Assembly: GCF_001598055.1 (NCBI RefSeq)
Contig: NZ_CP014844.1
Span: forward strand, 3,747,642 to 3,811,641
Reading direction: 5' to 3'
Length of the DNA stretch: 64,000 nucleotides
From: Cupriavidus nantongensis
GTDB lineage: Bacteria > Pseudomonadota > Gammaproteobacteria > Burkholderiales > Burkholderiaceae
Positions within the stretch are counted from its first letter, which is position 1. Every line of letters starts with the position of its first letter. The notes under the pieces are model-generated. The model was not told where the DNA came from, did no database searches, and worked only from the letters and a program-made list of their open reading frames with translations. Of the stretch, positions 56,762 through 64,000 are shown piece after piece. A program made the translations under genes and the position numbers.

Positions 56762-57145
56762 ATGCCGATCGCTTTCTGGTGCGTGCTGCTGGCCGGCGTG
56801 CTGCCGCTGGCGACGGTGGCCATCGCCAAGGCCAGCGCGCCGGGCTATGACAACCATGACCCGCGCGGCTGGCTGGACCGGCAATCCGGCCGCGCGCGCC
56901 GCGCCGACCTGGCGCACCGCAACCATTTCGAGGCCTTCCCCTTCTTTGCCGCGGCGGTGCTGAGCGCCACCTACCTGCAGGCGCCGCAGGCCCGCGTCGA
57001 CGAACTGGCGATGGCCTTCATCGCGGCGCGCCTGCTCTATACCCTGTGCTACATCACCGACCGCGCCACGCTGCGCACGCTGTGCTGGACCATCGGCTAC
57101 CTGACCGTGGTGGGGATCTTCCTGCTGCCGGTCTTTGTCCACTGA
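56762..57145 (+). CDS. MAPEG-family membrane protein
   Basis: A 127-residue, four-helix inner-membrane protein of the MAPEG family, related to glutathione S-transferase-like membrane enzymes. It has the family signature AHRNHFEAFPFFAAAV followed by FIAARLLYTLCYIT. The start has AAAGGA about 6 nt upstream. Bacterial members are mostly uncharacterised. The YceI gene begins 5 nt after its stop. Confidence 0.88.
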   Translation: MPIAFWCVLLAGVLPLATVAIAKASAPGYDNHDPRGWLDRQSGRARRADLAHRNHFEAFPFFAAAVLSATYLQAPQARVDELAMAFIAARLLYTLCYITDRATLRTLCWTIGYLTVVGIFLLPVFVH

Positions 57146-57150
57146 CGCCG

Positions 57151-57738
57151 ATGGGCCTGCGCGCGCTGGTGCTGGTGGCCGCCATCGGCATTCCTGCCGC
57201 CCACGCGGCGCCGGTCGAGTACACCCTGGATCCGGCGCATACCACCGTCTATTTCTCGGCCAGCCATTTCGAGCGCAGCTCGGTGCGCGGGCGCTTCGGC
57301 AAGATCGACGGCCGCCTGCTCTATGACGCCGACAGCGGCGCCGGCGCGCTCGACGTGACCGTGGACCTGGGCTCGGTCGATACCGGCAACCGCACGCTCG
57401 ACGGGGTGCTGCGCTCGGCGCAGTTCTTCGATATTGCCGAGCACCCGGTGGCGCGGCTGCGCGCCGACCGGTTCCTGACGGAAGCCGGGCGCCTCACTGC
57501 CGTCGAAGGCGAACTGACGCTGCATGGCGTGACCCGGCCGGTGCGCCTGCTCGCCGAGCGCTTCCGCTGCGGCGAGGTCACGCTGTTCGGCGTGCGGCGC
57601 CAGGTCTGTGGCGGCGACTTCCGCGCCGAAGTGCCGCGCAGTGCCTTCGGCATGACCCGCTTCCTGCCCGAAGTCGGCGACATCGTGACGCTGCAAGTGG
57701 CGGTCGAGGCATCGCCCGCCGCAAGCGTTCCGCGCTGA
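57151..57738 (+). CDS. YceI-family periplasmic protein
   Basis: A 195-residue YceI-family lipocalin-like protein. It has a signal peptide (GLRALVLVAAIGIPAAHA), then YTLDPAHTTVYFSASHFERS. The family body continues with RSAQFFDIAEHPVARLRADR and GELTLHGVTRPVRLLAERF. Members bind isoprenoid-like lipids in the periplasm. It sits 5 nt after the MAPEG gene and probably shares its transcript. Confidence 0.92.
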   Translation: MGLRALVLVAAIGIPAAHAAPVEYTLDPAHTTVYFSASHFERSSVRGRFGKIDGRLLYDADSGAGALDVTVDLGSVDTGNRTLDGVLRSAQFFDIAEHPVARLRADRFLTEAGRLTAVEGELTLHGVTRPVRLLAERFRCGEVTLFGVRRQVCGGDFRAEVPRSAFGMTRFLPEVGDIVTLQVAVEASPAASVPR

Positions 57739-57793
57739 CGCCCCAGTTGCCCGCGCTTACCCTACCCGTCACCTGCGCCACAAATTTCTCTTG

Positions 57794-57799
57794 TAGAAT
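57794..57799 (+). promoter_or_regulatory. Candidate -10 box before the 102-aa membrane protein gene
   Basis: TAGAAT on the plus strand 62 nt before the ATG at 57862, in a locally AT-rich stretch. No good -35. Confidence 0.3.
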
Positions 57800-57861
57800 C
57801 AGCGCTTTGCAAAATCCCTGCCACGCTTCGTGCGCGTGTGCGGCGACGCGAGACAGAGACC

Positions 57862-58170
57862 ATGTTCGAGATTCATTCCGGCGACATCGTGGCCGCCGCG
57901 CTGGCGGCTGCCGGGGCCTGCCTGGCCTGCAGCATTCCGGGCGACTTCCTGCGCCGCTTCCCGCTGTGGGCGGTGCGCACCTACGGCCGCGGCGCGCTAC
58001 TGATGCCGTTCCTGGCGATGATGGTCGGCACCTGGCTGTTCCGCCTCGGCCTGGCCGGACAGATCGATACCCCGCCGGGCCAGGCGCTGCTGGTCGCGGC
58101 CGCCTTCCTCGGCACCCTGCTGGTCTCGGCGCTGCTGCGCTTCTACCTGAAGGAATACCGCAAGCGCTGA
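57862..58170 (+). CDS. Small membrane protein of unknown function
   Basis: A 102-residue protein I do not recognise. It has three hydrophobic segments, around residues 9-27 (VAAALAAAGACLACSI), 44-60 (ALLMPFLAMMVGTWLFRLG) and 75-95 (LVAAAFLGTLLVSALLRFYL). It ends in the basic tail KEYRKR. The ATG at 57862 lies in GAGACAGAGACC context. Codon use is like its neighbours, so it is probably a real, lineage-restricted gene. Confidence 0.7.
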   Translation: MFEIHSGDIVAAALAAAGACLACSIPGDFLRRFPLWAVRTYGRGALLMPFLAMMVGTWLFRLGLAGQIDTPPGQALLVAAAFLGTLLVSALLRFYLKEYRKR

Positions 58171-58222
58171 GGCGCGGGCCTTGCAATGCCGGCTTCGCAG
58201 CGCAGGCTTCGCCGCGCCGGCT

Positions 58223-58252
58223 TTGAATCGCCAGCATCGAATCGCGTATGAT
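58223..58252 (+). promoter_or_regulatory. Candidate promoter of the YaeQ gene
   Basis: -35 TTGAAT (58223-58228), 18-nt spacer, -10 TATGAT (58247-58252), 57 nt upstream of the ATG at 58310. Confidence 0.45.
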
Positions 58253-58309
58253 GCGGCCTTTTGCGTCGTACGCACCCCAGCCCGGGGCGCCTGCCGCTCA
58301 CCTCACCTC

Positions 58310-58858
58310 ATGGCGCTCAAATCCACCATCTTCAAGGCCGAACTGTCCGTGTCGGACATGGACCGGCCTTACTACGGCAGCCACAGCCTGACCATCGCCC
58401 AGCACCCGTCGGAGAACGACGCGCGCATGATGGTGCGCCTGCTGGCCTTTGCCTGCGAAGCCAGCGACACCCTGGCCTTTACCCGCGGCCTCGACGAACC
58501 CGACGAGCCCGACCTGTGGGACAAGCGCCTGACCGGCGACATCGCCCATTGGGTCGAACTGGGCCAGCCCGACGAAGCGCGCCTGAAGCGCGCCGCGGCG
58601 CGCGCCGAGCGCGTGACCGTCTACACCTACAACGCCGCGAGCGCGCGCGAGTGGTGGAAGGGCATGGCGGGCAAGGCCGGCAAGCTGCGCAACGTCACCG
58701 TCTACAATGTCCCGGCAGAGGCCGTCGACGCGCTGGCCGCGCTGGCGCAGCGCGCCATGCGCCTGTCGGTGACGATCCAGGACGGCGATATCTGGGTGGC
58801 CGACGACGACCGCAACGTACAACTGACGCTGGAAGTGCTCCAGCGCGCCCAAGCCTGA
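58310..58858 (+). CDS. YaeQ-family protein
   Basis: A 182-residue YaeQ protein. The start [20 protein letters not shown] and [20 protein letters not shown] are family marks, with [20 protein letters not shown] and [15 protein letters not shown]. The fold is PD-(D/E)XK-like in related structures, but the cellular role is unsettled. FKBP-type isomerase follows 62 bp downstream. Confidence 0.92.
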   Translation: MALKSTIFKAELSVSDMDRPYYGSHSLTIAQHPSENDARMMVRLLAFACEASDTLAFTRGLDEPDEPDLWDKRLTGDIAHWVELGQPDEARLKRAAARAERVTVYTYNAASAREWWKGMAGKAGKLRNVTVYNVPAEAVDALAALAQRAMRLSVTIQDGDIWVADDDRNVQLTLEVLQRAQA

Positions 58859-58920
58859 GCGCAGCGCCACTGCGCCCATCTTCCCTGTCCACGTCTTTTC
58901 CATCGCAAGGAAACCACGCC

Positions 58921-59268
58921 ATGCAAACCACGCCCTCTGGCCTGCAATACGAAGACACCACCGTCGGCTCCGGCGCCGAAGCCACCGCCGGCAAGCACGT
59001 CACCGTGCACTACACCGGCTGGCTGTACGAGAACGGCCAGGCCGGCCGCAAGTTCGATTCGAGCAAGGACCGCAACGACCCGTTCGTGTTCCCGCTGGGT
59101 GCCGGCCATGTGATCCGCGGCTGGGACGAGGGAGTGCAGGGCATGAAGGTCGGCGGCGTGCGCCGCCTGGTGATTCCGGCCGACCTGGGCTATGGCGCGC
59201 GCGGCGCCGGCGGCGTGATTCCGCCGAACGCGACGCTGCTGTTTGAAGTGGAACTGCTGGCGGTCTGA
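58921..59268 (+). CDS. FKBP-type peptidyl-prolyl isomerase
   Basis: A 115-residue single-domain FKBP without signal peptide, so cytoplasmic. The fold marks are [40 protein letters not shown] and [20 protein letters not shown], with [12 protein letters not shown] at the end. AAGGAA lies 8 nt upstream of the ATG. Confidence 0.95.
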   Translation: MQTTPSGLQYEDTTVGSGAEATAGKHVTVHYTGWLYENGQAGRKFDSSKDRNDPFVFPLGAGHVIRGWDEGVQGMKVGGVRRLVIPADLGYGARGAGGVIPPNATLLFEVELLAV

Positions 59269-59309
59269 AGCCGGCGATTCAAGTGCCCGGGCGCCCTGCC
59301 CGGGCGCAT

Positions 59310-59630
59310 TCAGAAGCCGATGGCGGCGTTGCCGACATCGACGCGGACCTTGTCCCGGTCCAGCAGCCGCGCCGCATGGCGCGCATAGTCCTGCGCCCAG
59401 GCAGCATCGCCGGAGAAGCGCGCTTCTCCCGAGAACTTGGCGACATTCAGGATCTTGTCGATCACCAGCACCTTGCCCACCGGGCTCGATGCCTGGCAGT
59501 CCAGCTCGGTGTATTCCCGGTCGAACCAGCGCCAGGCGGCATCCTCGGTGACCGCGGCCAGCTCGTCCGTGCCGATCGTGAAGTCATATTCCTTGCCGCT
59601 GCCGAACACCACCGTAAGCGTACGTGCCAT
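59310..59630 (-). CDS. Conserved-looking hypothetical protein, 106 aa
   Basis: I do not recognise the family. The 106-residue product MARTLTVVFGSGKEYDFTIG is soluble, mixed alpha/beta by eye and rich in charged residues. It includes EDAAWRWFDREYTELDCQAS and a C-terminal YARHAARLLDRDKVRVDVG. A GGGGGAA site lies about 7 nt before the start, and third-position GC is like that of neighbours, so it is a likely gene. It is convergent with the FKBP gene and divergent from ChaC. Confidence 0.65.
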   Translation of the reverse strand: MARTLTVVFGSGKEYDFTIGTDELAAVTEDAAWRWFDREYTELDCQASSPVGKVLVIDKILNVAKFSGEARFSGDAAWAQDYARHAARLLDRDKVRVDVGNAAIGF

Positions 59631-59795
59631 CGCAGGTTCCCCCTGGGTTGGATTGAGGCCCCATTGTAAGGACTCGGCGGCGCCAGCGGCGCGCAATTCG
59701 CACCGCATTGCGCGCCGGCCTGATCGTCGACAAGGAGCGGCAGCAGCGGCACGCGGCCCCGACCGTTGTCTGGCACCCACACCCCGACCGCTGAC

Positions 59796-59830
59796 TCGGA
59801 CAATTCCGAACAAAAGTGCCACTTGTGGCA
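59796..59830. promoter_or_regulatory. Two adjacent inverted repeats upstream of chaC-like gene
   Basis: TCGGA-CAAT-TCCGA (59796-59809) and the perfect palindrome TGCCACTTGTGGCA (59817-59830) lie 46-80 bp before the ChaC ATG, in the divergent region with the 106-aa gene. Either may be an operator; no regulator is recognisable. Confidence 0.35.
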
Positions 59831-59875
59831 TTTCCCCGGCCCGCCCGGGACGCCGCTTTGATTTATGCTTGCAGC

Positions 59876-60625
59876 ATGGCCATCACGCGACAGGACCTCG
59901 AATCCGACCGGCTGCGCACCTCGCTGTGCAGCACCCCGGTTGCGTCCTCGCTGTTGCCCGAGGCCGCGCTGGAGCAATCGCTGGCCGAGACGCTGGCGCG
60001 CCGCCCCCATGATCCCGCGCTCGGCGGCGATGTCTGGGTCTTCGGCTACGGCTCGCTGATCTGGAACCCGATGGTGGTGCACACCGAGCGCCAGCGCGCC
60101 ACCGTGCACGGCTACCACCGCGGCTTCTACCTCTATTCCCGCATCAACCGCGGCACCTGGGACAATCCAGGACTGGTGCTCGGGCTCGACCGCGGCGGCT
60201 GCTGCCACGGCATGGTGTTCCGCGTGCCCAGCCATGTGGTCGAGCAGGAGTTCCGCGTGCTGTGGCGCCGCGAGATGCTGACCGGCGCCTACCATCCGCG
60301 CTGGCTGCGCATCCGCGTCGGCACCGGCGCGCCGGAGCAGCGCGCGCTGGCCTTCGTCATGAACCGCTCCCACGAGGCCTACGCCGGCCGGCTGCCCGAC
60401 GCCAGCGTGGTCGAACGGCTGCGCCACGCCGCCGGCCTGTACGGCCCGGCGCGCGAATACCTGCAGCAAACCCTGCTGGGGCTGGCCACCAACGGTGTCG
60501 ACGATCCCTACCTCGGGCGGCTCTGGCGCCAGCTGCAGGCAGGCGATGCCGCCGAACCCGACACCCGGGCGGGCCAGGCACCGGACCACCTCCCGCTGCC
60601 GGCCAGCCCTCACGAAACCGTCTGA
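59876..60625 (+). CDS. ChaC-like gamma-glutamylcyclotransferase
   Basis: A 249-residue ChaC-family enzyme releasing 5-oxoproline from gamma-glutamyl peptides such as glutathione. The binding loop is VWVFGYGSLIWNP (YGSLxWNP), and the catalytic Glu is in WRREMLTGAYHPRWL. The tail SPHETV is short and polar. Start ATG at 59876. An ankyrin-repeat gene follows 17 nt downstream and is probably co-transcribed. Confidence 0.92.
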   Translation: MAITRQDLESDRLRTSLCSTPVASSLLPEAALEQSLAETLARRPHDPALGGDVWVFGYGSLIWNPMVVHTERQRATVHGYHRGFYLYSRINRGTWDNPGLVLGLDRGGCCHGMVFRVPSHVVEQEFRVLWRREMLTGAYHPRWLRIRVGTGAPEQRALAFVMNRSHEAYAGRLPDASVVERLRHAAGLYGPAREYLQQTLLGLATNGVDDPYLGRLWRQLQAGDAAEPDTRAGQAPDHLPLPASPHETV

Positions 60626-60642
60626 ACCCAGGAGCTGCCGCC

Positions 60643-61437
60643 ATGACGCGCCCCGCCGCCCGCACCCGCAGACAGGCACTCAATGAGTTGCTGGGGCTGG
60701 CGGGCCTGCTGATGGGCGGCGGCCTGCTGGCGGCGCAGGGCGGCCAGACCCTGGCGGCGCGCCCGGCCGGCGGCGCGGCCAGCCCGGCGCGCCCGCCGCG
60801 CAACCCCGCCCCGCAGGCGCCGGCGCGCCGCGACGCCATCGGCACGCTCGACCGCAACCTGATCACCGCCGCCAGCGCCGGCGACCAGGCCCTGGTGTCG
60901 CGCCTGCTAGCCGCCGGGGCCTCGGCCCGCGCCGCCGACGAACGCGGCCGCAGCGCGCTGCTGGCGGCGGTGCAGAACCGCCGCACCGAGGTCGCGCGCA
61001 TGCTGATGCTGGCGGGCGCCGACGTCAACCTGAAGGATGCCGAGGCCAACAGCCCGTTCCTGCTCGCCGCGGCCACCGGCCAGGCCGACATGGTGCGGCT
61101 GGCGCTGGCGCACGGCGCCGACCTCGCCAGCACCGACCGCTACCGTGGCACCGCGCTGATCGCGGCCAGCCAGCAGGGCCATGTGGAAGTGGTGAAGCTG
61201 CTGCTCAAGGCCGGCATCGCCGTCGACCACGTCAACGACCTGGGCTGGACCGCGCTGCTAGAAGCGGTGATCCTGGGGGATGGCAGCGCACGCTACGAGG
61301 ATACGGTGCAGCTGCTGCTGGATGCGGGCGCGGACGCCAACCTGGCCGACCGCGAAGGCGTCACGCCCACGCGCCATGCGCGCGAGCGCGGCTACAAGAC
61401 CATGGTGAAGATGCTGATGCGGGCGCGCGGGCACTGA
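60643..61437 (+). CDS. Ankyrin-repeat protein with N-terminal signal
   Basis: A 264-residue protein with five ankyrin-like repeats (about residues 70-260), for example RGRSALLAAVQNRRTEVARM, EANSPFLLAAATGQADMVRL and GTALIAASQQGHVEVVKLLL. The N-terminus TRRQALNELLGLAGLLMGGG has an RR followed by a long hydrophobic stretch, then a Pro/Ala-rich linker. It may be a Sec or Tat-type signal, so the repeats would be periplasmic. AGGAG lies 7 nt before the ATG. Partner unknown; the coupled ChaC gene is the best lead. Confidence 0.85.
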   Translation: MTRPAARTRRQALNELLGLAGLLMGGGLLAAQGGQTLAARPAGGAASPARPPRNPAPQAPARRDAIGTLDRNLITAASAGDQALVSRLLAAGASARAADERGRSALLAAVQNRRTEVARMLMLAGADVNLKDAEANSPFLLAAATGQADMVRLALAHGADLASTDRYRGTALIAASQQGHVEVVKLLLKAGIAVDHVNDLGWTALLEAVILGDGSARYEDTVQLLLDAGADANLADREGVTPTRHARERGYKTMVKMLMRARGH

Positions 61438-61477
61438 GCCTGCGCACCCGGGATGCAACGGATGCCGCGCTTTCGTC

Positions 61478-63172
61478 CTATGCGCCTGCGCGCGCGTTCT
61501 CGCTTTCCTGCAGCTGCCGCCACATCACCTTGCCGGTGCCCGACTTCGGCAGCGCCTCGACGAACTCCACCACGCGCGGGTACTTGTAGGCGGCCATGTT
61601 GTCCTTGGCCCAGTCGATGATCTGCTCTGGCGTGGTCTTGCCTTTGGCATGGGCGCGCAGCACCACCACCGCCTTGACGGTCTCGCCGCGGTACGGGTCG
61701 CGCGTGCCGATGATGCAGGCCTCCTGCACGTCCGGATGCTTGTACAGCAGGTTTTCGACCTCGGCCGGCCACACCTTGAAGCCCGACGCATTGATCATGC
61801 GCTTGAGCCGGTCGGTGATGAAGTAATAGCCCTCTTCGTCCATGCGGCCCAGGTCGCCGGTGCGGAAGAAGGTCTTGCCCTCGAACTCGATGAAGGCCTC
61901 GCGCGTGGCCTCGTCCTTGCCCCAGTAGCCCTTGAACACCTGCGGGCCGCTGACGATGATCTCGCCGATCTCGTTGGGCGGCAGCTCCTTGAGCGTGACC
62001 GGGTCGATCACGCGCGCGTCGGTGTTGAAGGTCGGCACCCCCAGGCACTGCAGCTTGGGCCGGTCCGACGGGTTGCTGTGGGTCGGCGCCATGGTCTCGG
62101 ACAGGCCGTAGCCCTCCAGGTAGTTCAGCCCGAACTGCTCGCGCAGCCGCTCGGCCACCGCCTGCGGCATGGCCGCGCCGCCGCCGCCGATATAGCGCAG
62201 GCTCGACAGGTCGAACTCGGCCAGGTTGGGGCTGGCCAGGAAGTCGATCACCATGGTCGGGATATTGGTCCAGTGCGTGACCTGGTAGCGCGAGATCAGC
62301 CGCCCCGCCACTTCGCGGTCCCAGCGCGGCAGCATCACCACGGTGGCGCCGCTGTAGATCGGGCCGTTCATGCCGTACTGCATGCCGGTGACGTGGAACA
62401 GCGGCAGCACCGACAGCACCACCGACTCCGCGCCCGAGCCCGACCAGGTCGCGCCGCCGACGATGTTGTGCATCACCGAGCGGTGGGTGTGGATGCAGCC
62501 CTTGGGGAAGCCGGTGGTGCCCGAGGTGTACGGCATCACCGCCATGTCGTCCGGGCCGGCGGTATGCGGCCCCGGCTGCAGGCCGGCGCCGAGCGCGTCG
62601 ACCCACTTGGTCGCGCCGGCGGGCAACGGATGCGGCGTGGTCAGCCAGGCCGGCGGCGCGTCTTCCGGATGTTCGTGGGCCGGCGGCAGCGCGTCGGCGT
62701 ATTGCGTCACCAGCAGGTGCTGCAGGCGCTGCGCCGGCTCCAGCTCGGCCTGCGCCTGCTCGACGCCGGCGGCGAGGTCGGCGGTGAAGATGGCCACGCG
62801 CGCCTGGGCGTCGGTGACGTAGTGCTTGAATTCCTCGGCGCGGTTCATCGGGTTGACCGGCACCACCACCGCGTCGGCGCGCAGGATGGCGTAGTAGCTG
62901 ACGATGAACTGCGGGCAGTTCTGCATGTACAGCAGCACCCGGTCGCCCTTCTTCACGCCCGCCTGCTGCTGCAGCCAGCCGGCCAGCGCGGTGGCCTGCT
63001 CCTGCAGTTCACGGAAGCTGATGGCGTTGCCGAAATAACGGATCGCGGCCTTGTCGGCATAGCGCAGCGCCGAAACCTCCAGGTTGGCCCACAGCGACGT
63101 TTCCGGCAGCACGATGGCAGCGGGCAGGCGCTTTGGCCAGAACTGGAAATGCGGGCGGGCAGGGGTCGGCAT
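61478..63172 (-). CDS. AMP-binding long-chain acyl-CoA synthetase-like ligase
   Basis: A 564-residue ANL-superfamily ligase activating a carboxylic (probably fatty) acid to an acyl-CoA. It has the P-loop-like motif YTSGTTGFPKGCIHTH, the A5 motif EGYGLSETMAPTHSN, and TGDLGRMDEEGYYFITDRLK. The C-terminal catalytic lysine is in ALPKSGTGKVMWR. The start at 63172 has AGGAG 7 nt upstream. A near-consensus promoter with a palindrome in its spacer lies 52 bp upstream, suggesting repression by an effector-responsive regulator. Confidence 0.92.
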   Translation of the reverse strand: MPTPARPHFQFWPKRLPAAIVLPETSLWANLEVSALRYADKAAIRYFGNAISFRELQEQATALAGWLQQQAGVKKGDRVLLYMQNCPQFIVSYYAILRADAVVVPVNPMNRAEEFKHYVTDAQARVAIFTADLAAGVEQAQAELEPAQRLQHLLVTQYADALPPAHEHPEDAPPAWLTTPHPLPAGATKWVDALGAGLQPGPHTAGPDDMAVMPYTSGTTGFPKGCIHTHRSVMHNIVGGATWSGSGAESVVLSVLPLFHVTGMQYGMNGPIYSGATVVMLPRWDREVAGRLISRYQVTHWTNIPTMVIDFLASPNLAEFDLSSLRYIGGGGAAMPQAVAERLREQFGLNYLEGYGLSETMAPTHSNPSDRPKLQCLGVPTFNTDARVIDPVTLKELPPNEIGEIIVSGPQVFKGYWGKDEATREAFIEFEGKTFFRTGDLGRMDEEGYYFITDRLKRMINASGFKVWPAEVENLLYKHPDVQEACIIGTRDPYRGETVKAVVVLRAHAKGKTTPEQIIDWAKDNMAAYKYPRVVEFVEALPKSGTGKVMWRQLQESENARAGA

Positions 63173-63223
63173 GAAGGGTCTCCTGTGCGGTCTCGCGGAC
63201 CGGGTCTGTCGTATGGTCAAGGA

Positions 63224-63252
63224 CTATAACCGAACGATCGTTCTATTTTCAA
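63224..63252 (-). promoter_or_regulatory. Promoter of the acyl-CoA ligase gene with embedded operator
   Basis: On the minus strand, -35 TTGAAA (63247-63252), a 17-nt spacer and -10 TTATAG (63224-63229). The spacer contains the perfect 12-bp palindrome GAACGATCGTTC (63232-63243). The layout fits repression by a TetR-like dimer, as is common for fatty-acid degradation genes in Proteobacteria; the regulator is not in this window. Confidence 0.6.
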
Positions 63253-63389
63253 CCGGTGACTTCCCGGACTGCGGCACGCCGCCGGCGGCAACTAGCGGCA
63301 ACCAGCGGCAGCCGGCGTTGCATTCGGCGCCTTCGCCCTCACAATAGGGGGATCGATTCCCTATTTTTCTCTCCCGACCAGGATTCCCC

Positions 63390-64000
63390 ATGAGCGACGT
63401 CACCCTGCAGAATTTCGAAACCGAAGTGATCGACGCCTCGCGCCAGACGCCGGTGCTGGTCGATTTCTGGGCCCCGTGGTGCGGGCCCTGCCGCACGCTC
63501 GGCCCGATGCTGGAACGCCTGGAGGCCGAGGCGAACGGCCAGTGGAAGCTGGCCAAGGTCAATGTCGACGAGAACCAGGAGCTGGCCGCGCACTTCGGCG
63601 TGCGCAGCATTCCGCATGTGGTGGCGATTGCCGACGGCCAGGCCGTCGACCAGTTCACCGGCGTGCTGCCGGAATCGGGCCTGCGCGAGTTCCTGGACCG
63701 GCTCGCGCCGGGCCAGGCCAGCTCGCCGCTGGACGACGCGCTGGCACTGGCCGCCGCCGGCAACCGCGACGGCGCCGAGACCCTGTTCGCCGATGCGATC
63801 GCGGCGGATCCGGAATCCGATGCCGCGCGCCTGGCCTATATCGGCTTCCTGCTGGACGGCAACGCGGTCGACCGCGCCCGGGCCGAGTTCGAGGCGCTGT
63901 CGCCGCGGGCGGAACAGGCAGACGGCTACGGCGCGCTGCGCACCCGCATCGAGGCCATGGAGAACGCCGCCGGCCTGCCCGATGCGGCCACCCTGCTGGG
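63390..64000 (+). CDS. Thioredoxin-domain protein, CnoX/YbbN-like (3' end cut)
   Basis: The visible 203 residues begin with a full thioredoxin domain (VLVDFWAPWCGPCRTLGPML, CGPC active site; FGVRSIPHVVAIADGQAVD). From about residue 120 it continues into helical repeats resembling TPR (DDALALAAAGNRDGAETLFA, ADPESDAARLAYIGFLLDGN). This order matches CnoX/YbbN, a chaperedoxin that protects proteins and hands them to chaperonins. The start at 63390 is a plain ATG with AGGA upstream. The C-terminus lies beyond the window. Confidence 0.88.
   Translation, partial: MSDVTLQNFETEVIDASRQTPVLVDFWAPWCGPCRTLGPMLERLEAEANGQWKLAKVNVDENQELAAHFGVRSIPHVVAIADGQAVDQFTGVLPESGLREFLDRLAPGQASSPLDDALALAAAGNRDGAETLFADAIAADPESDAARLAYIGFLLDGNAVDRARAEFEALSPRAEQADGYGALRTRIEAMENAAGLPDAATLL

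Noticed and set aside
59285..59307. GC-rich inverted repeat GCCCGGGCGCCCTGCCCGGGC after the FKBP gene
   Set aside because: Could end transcription between the convergent FKBP and 106-aa genes, but there is no T-run and CCCGGG is self-complementary, so the structure is ambiguous.

Overview
The window is about 67% GC, gene-dense chromosomal DNA from a betaproteobacterium. Gene content, codon use and synteny (rpsU-yqeY-dnaG, xseB-ispA-dxs, polA next to a DUF2782-like gene and thrB, several Bug-type solute receptors, BPSS1780-family and YaeQ proteins) point to Burkholderiaceae, most likely Cupriavidus or a close relative such as Ralstonia. I see about 58 protein genes, two of them cut by the window edges. 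I see no rRNA, tRNA, CRISPR array, prophage or insertion sequence.

Layout. 1-9.2 kb: housekeeping core. The macromolecular-synthesis operon (rpsU, yqeY, dnaG; minus) is followed by a YhiN-type flavoprotein, tsaD (plus), folE2 (minus) and the isoprenoid operon xseB-ispA-dxs (minus). 9.2-16.1 kb: an orphan Rieske oxygenase, a DMT exporter, a mercaptopyruvate sulfurtransferase, a His-rich ZIP metal transporter, a Tat-exported dienelactone hydrolase and NDH-2. 16.3-25.2 kb: polA, a LOG-family gene whose start codon interlocks with that of polA, a DUF2782-like gene, thrB, a membrane protein and uvrD. 25.4-29.4 kb: valS and galU. 29.4-34.9 kb: a minus-strand metabolic run (TusA, Nudix, threonine aldolase, tautomerase, class II aldolase, MFS) facing a LysR regulator. 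35-40 kb: NfeD/slipin membrane pair and alaS. 40-52.3 kb: accessory transport and catabolism, with a CaiB-type CoA transferase, two Bug receptors, a K+/H+ antiporter, TctBA, a LysR gene, a gamma-glutamyltransferase and PhzF. 52.4-64 kb: a PPOX-fold protein, a rearranged CoA transferase, glnS, S4, MAPEG, YceI, YaeQ, FKBP, ChaC and ankyrin genes, an acyl-CoA ligase and a thioredoxin/CnoX-like gene running off the end.

No wholly new multi-gene system is evident. The signals most worth a second look are: (i) a CaiB/BaiF protein whose two half-domains appear in swapped order; (ii) two opposed clusters of a GAAAGGT element between the K+/H+ antiporter and tctBA; (iii) a dispersed composite palindromic repeat family at three loci, sharing a module of about 50 bp beyond the palindrome; (iv) a perfect palindrome lying inside the spacer of a near-consensus promoter before the acyl-CoA ligase; (v) two clear LysR-type dyads; and (vi) the interlocked polA/LOG start codons. 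All functions are inferred from sequence motifs and family knowledge; no database search was run.
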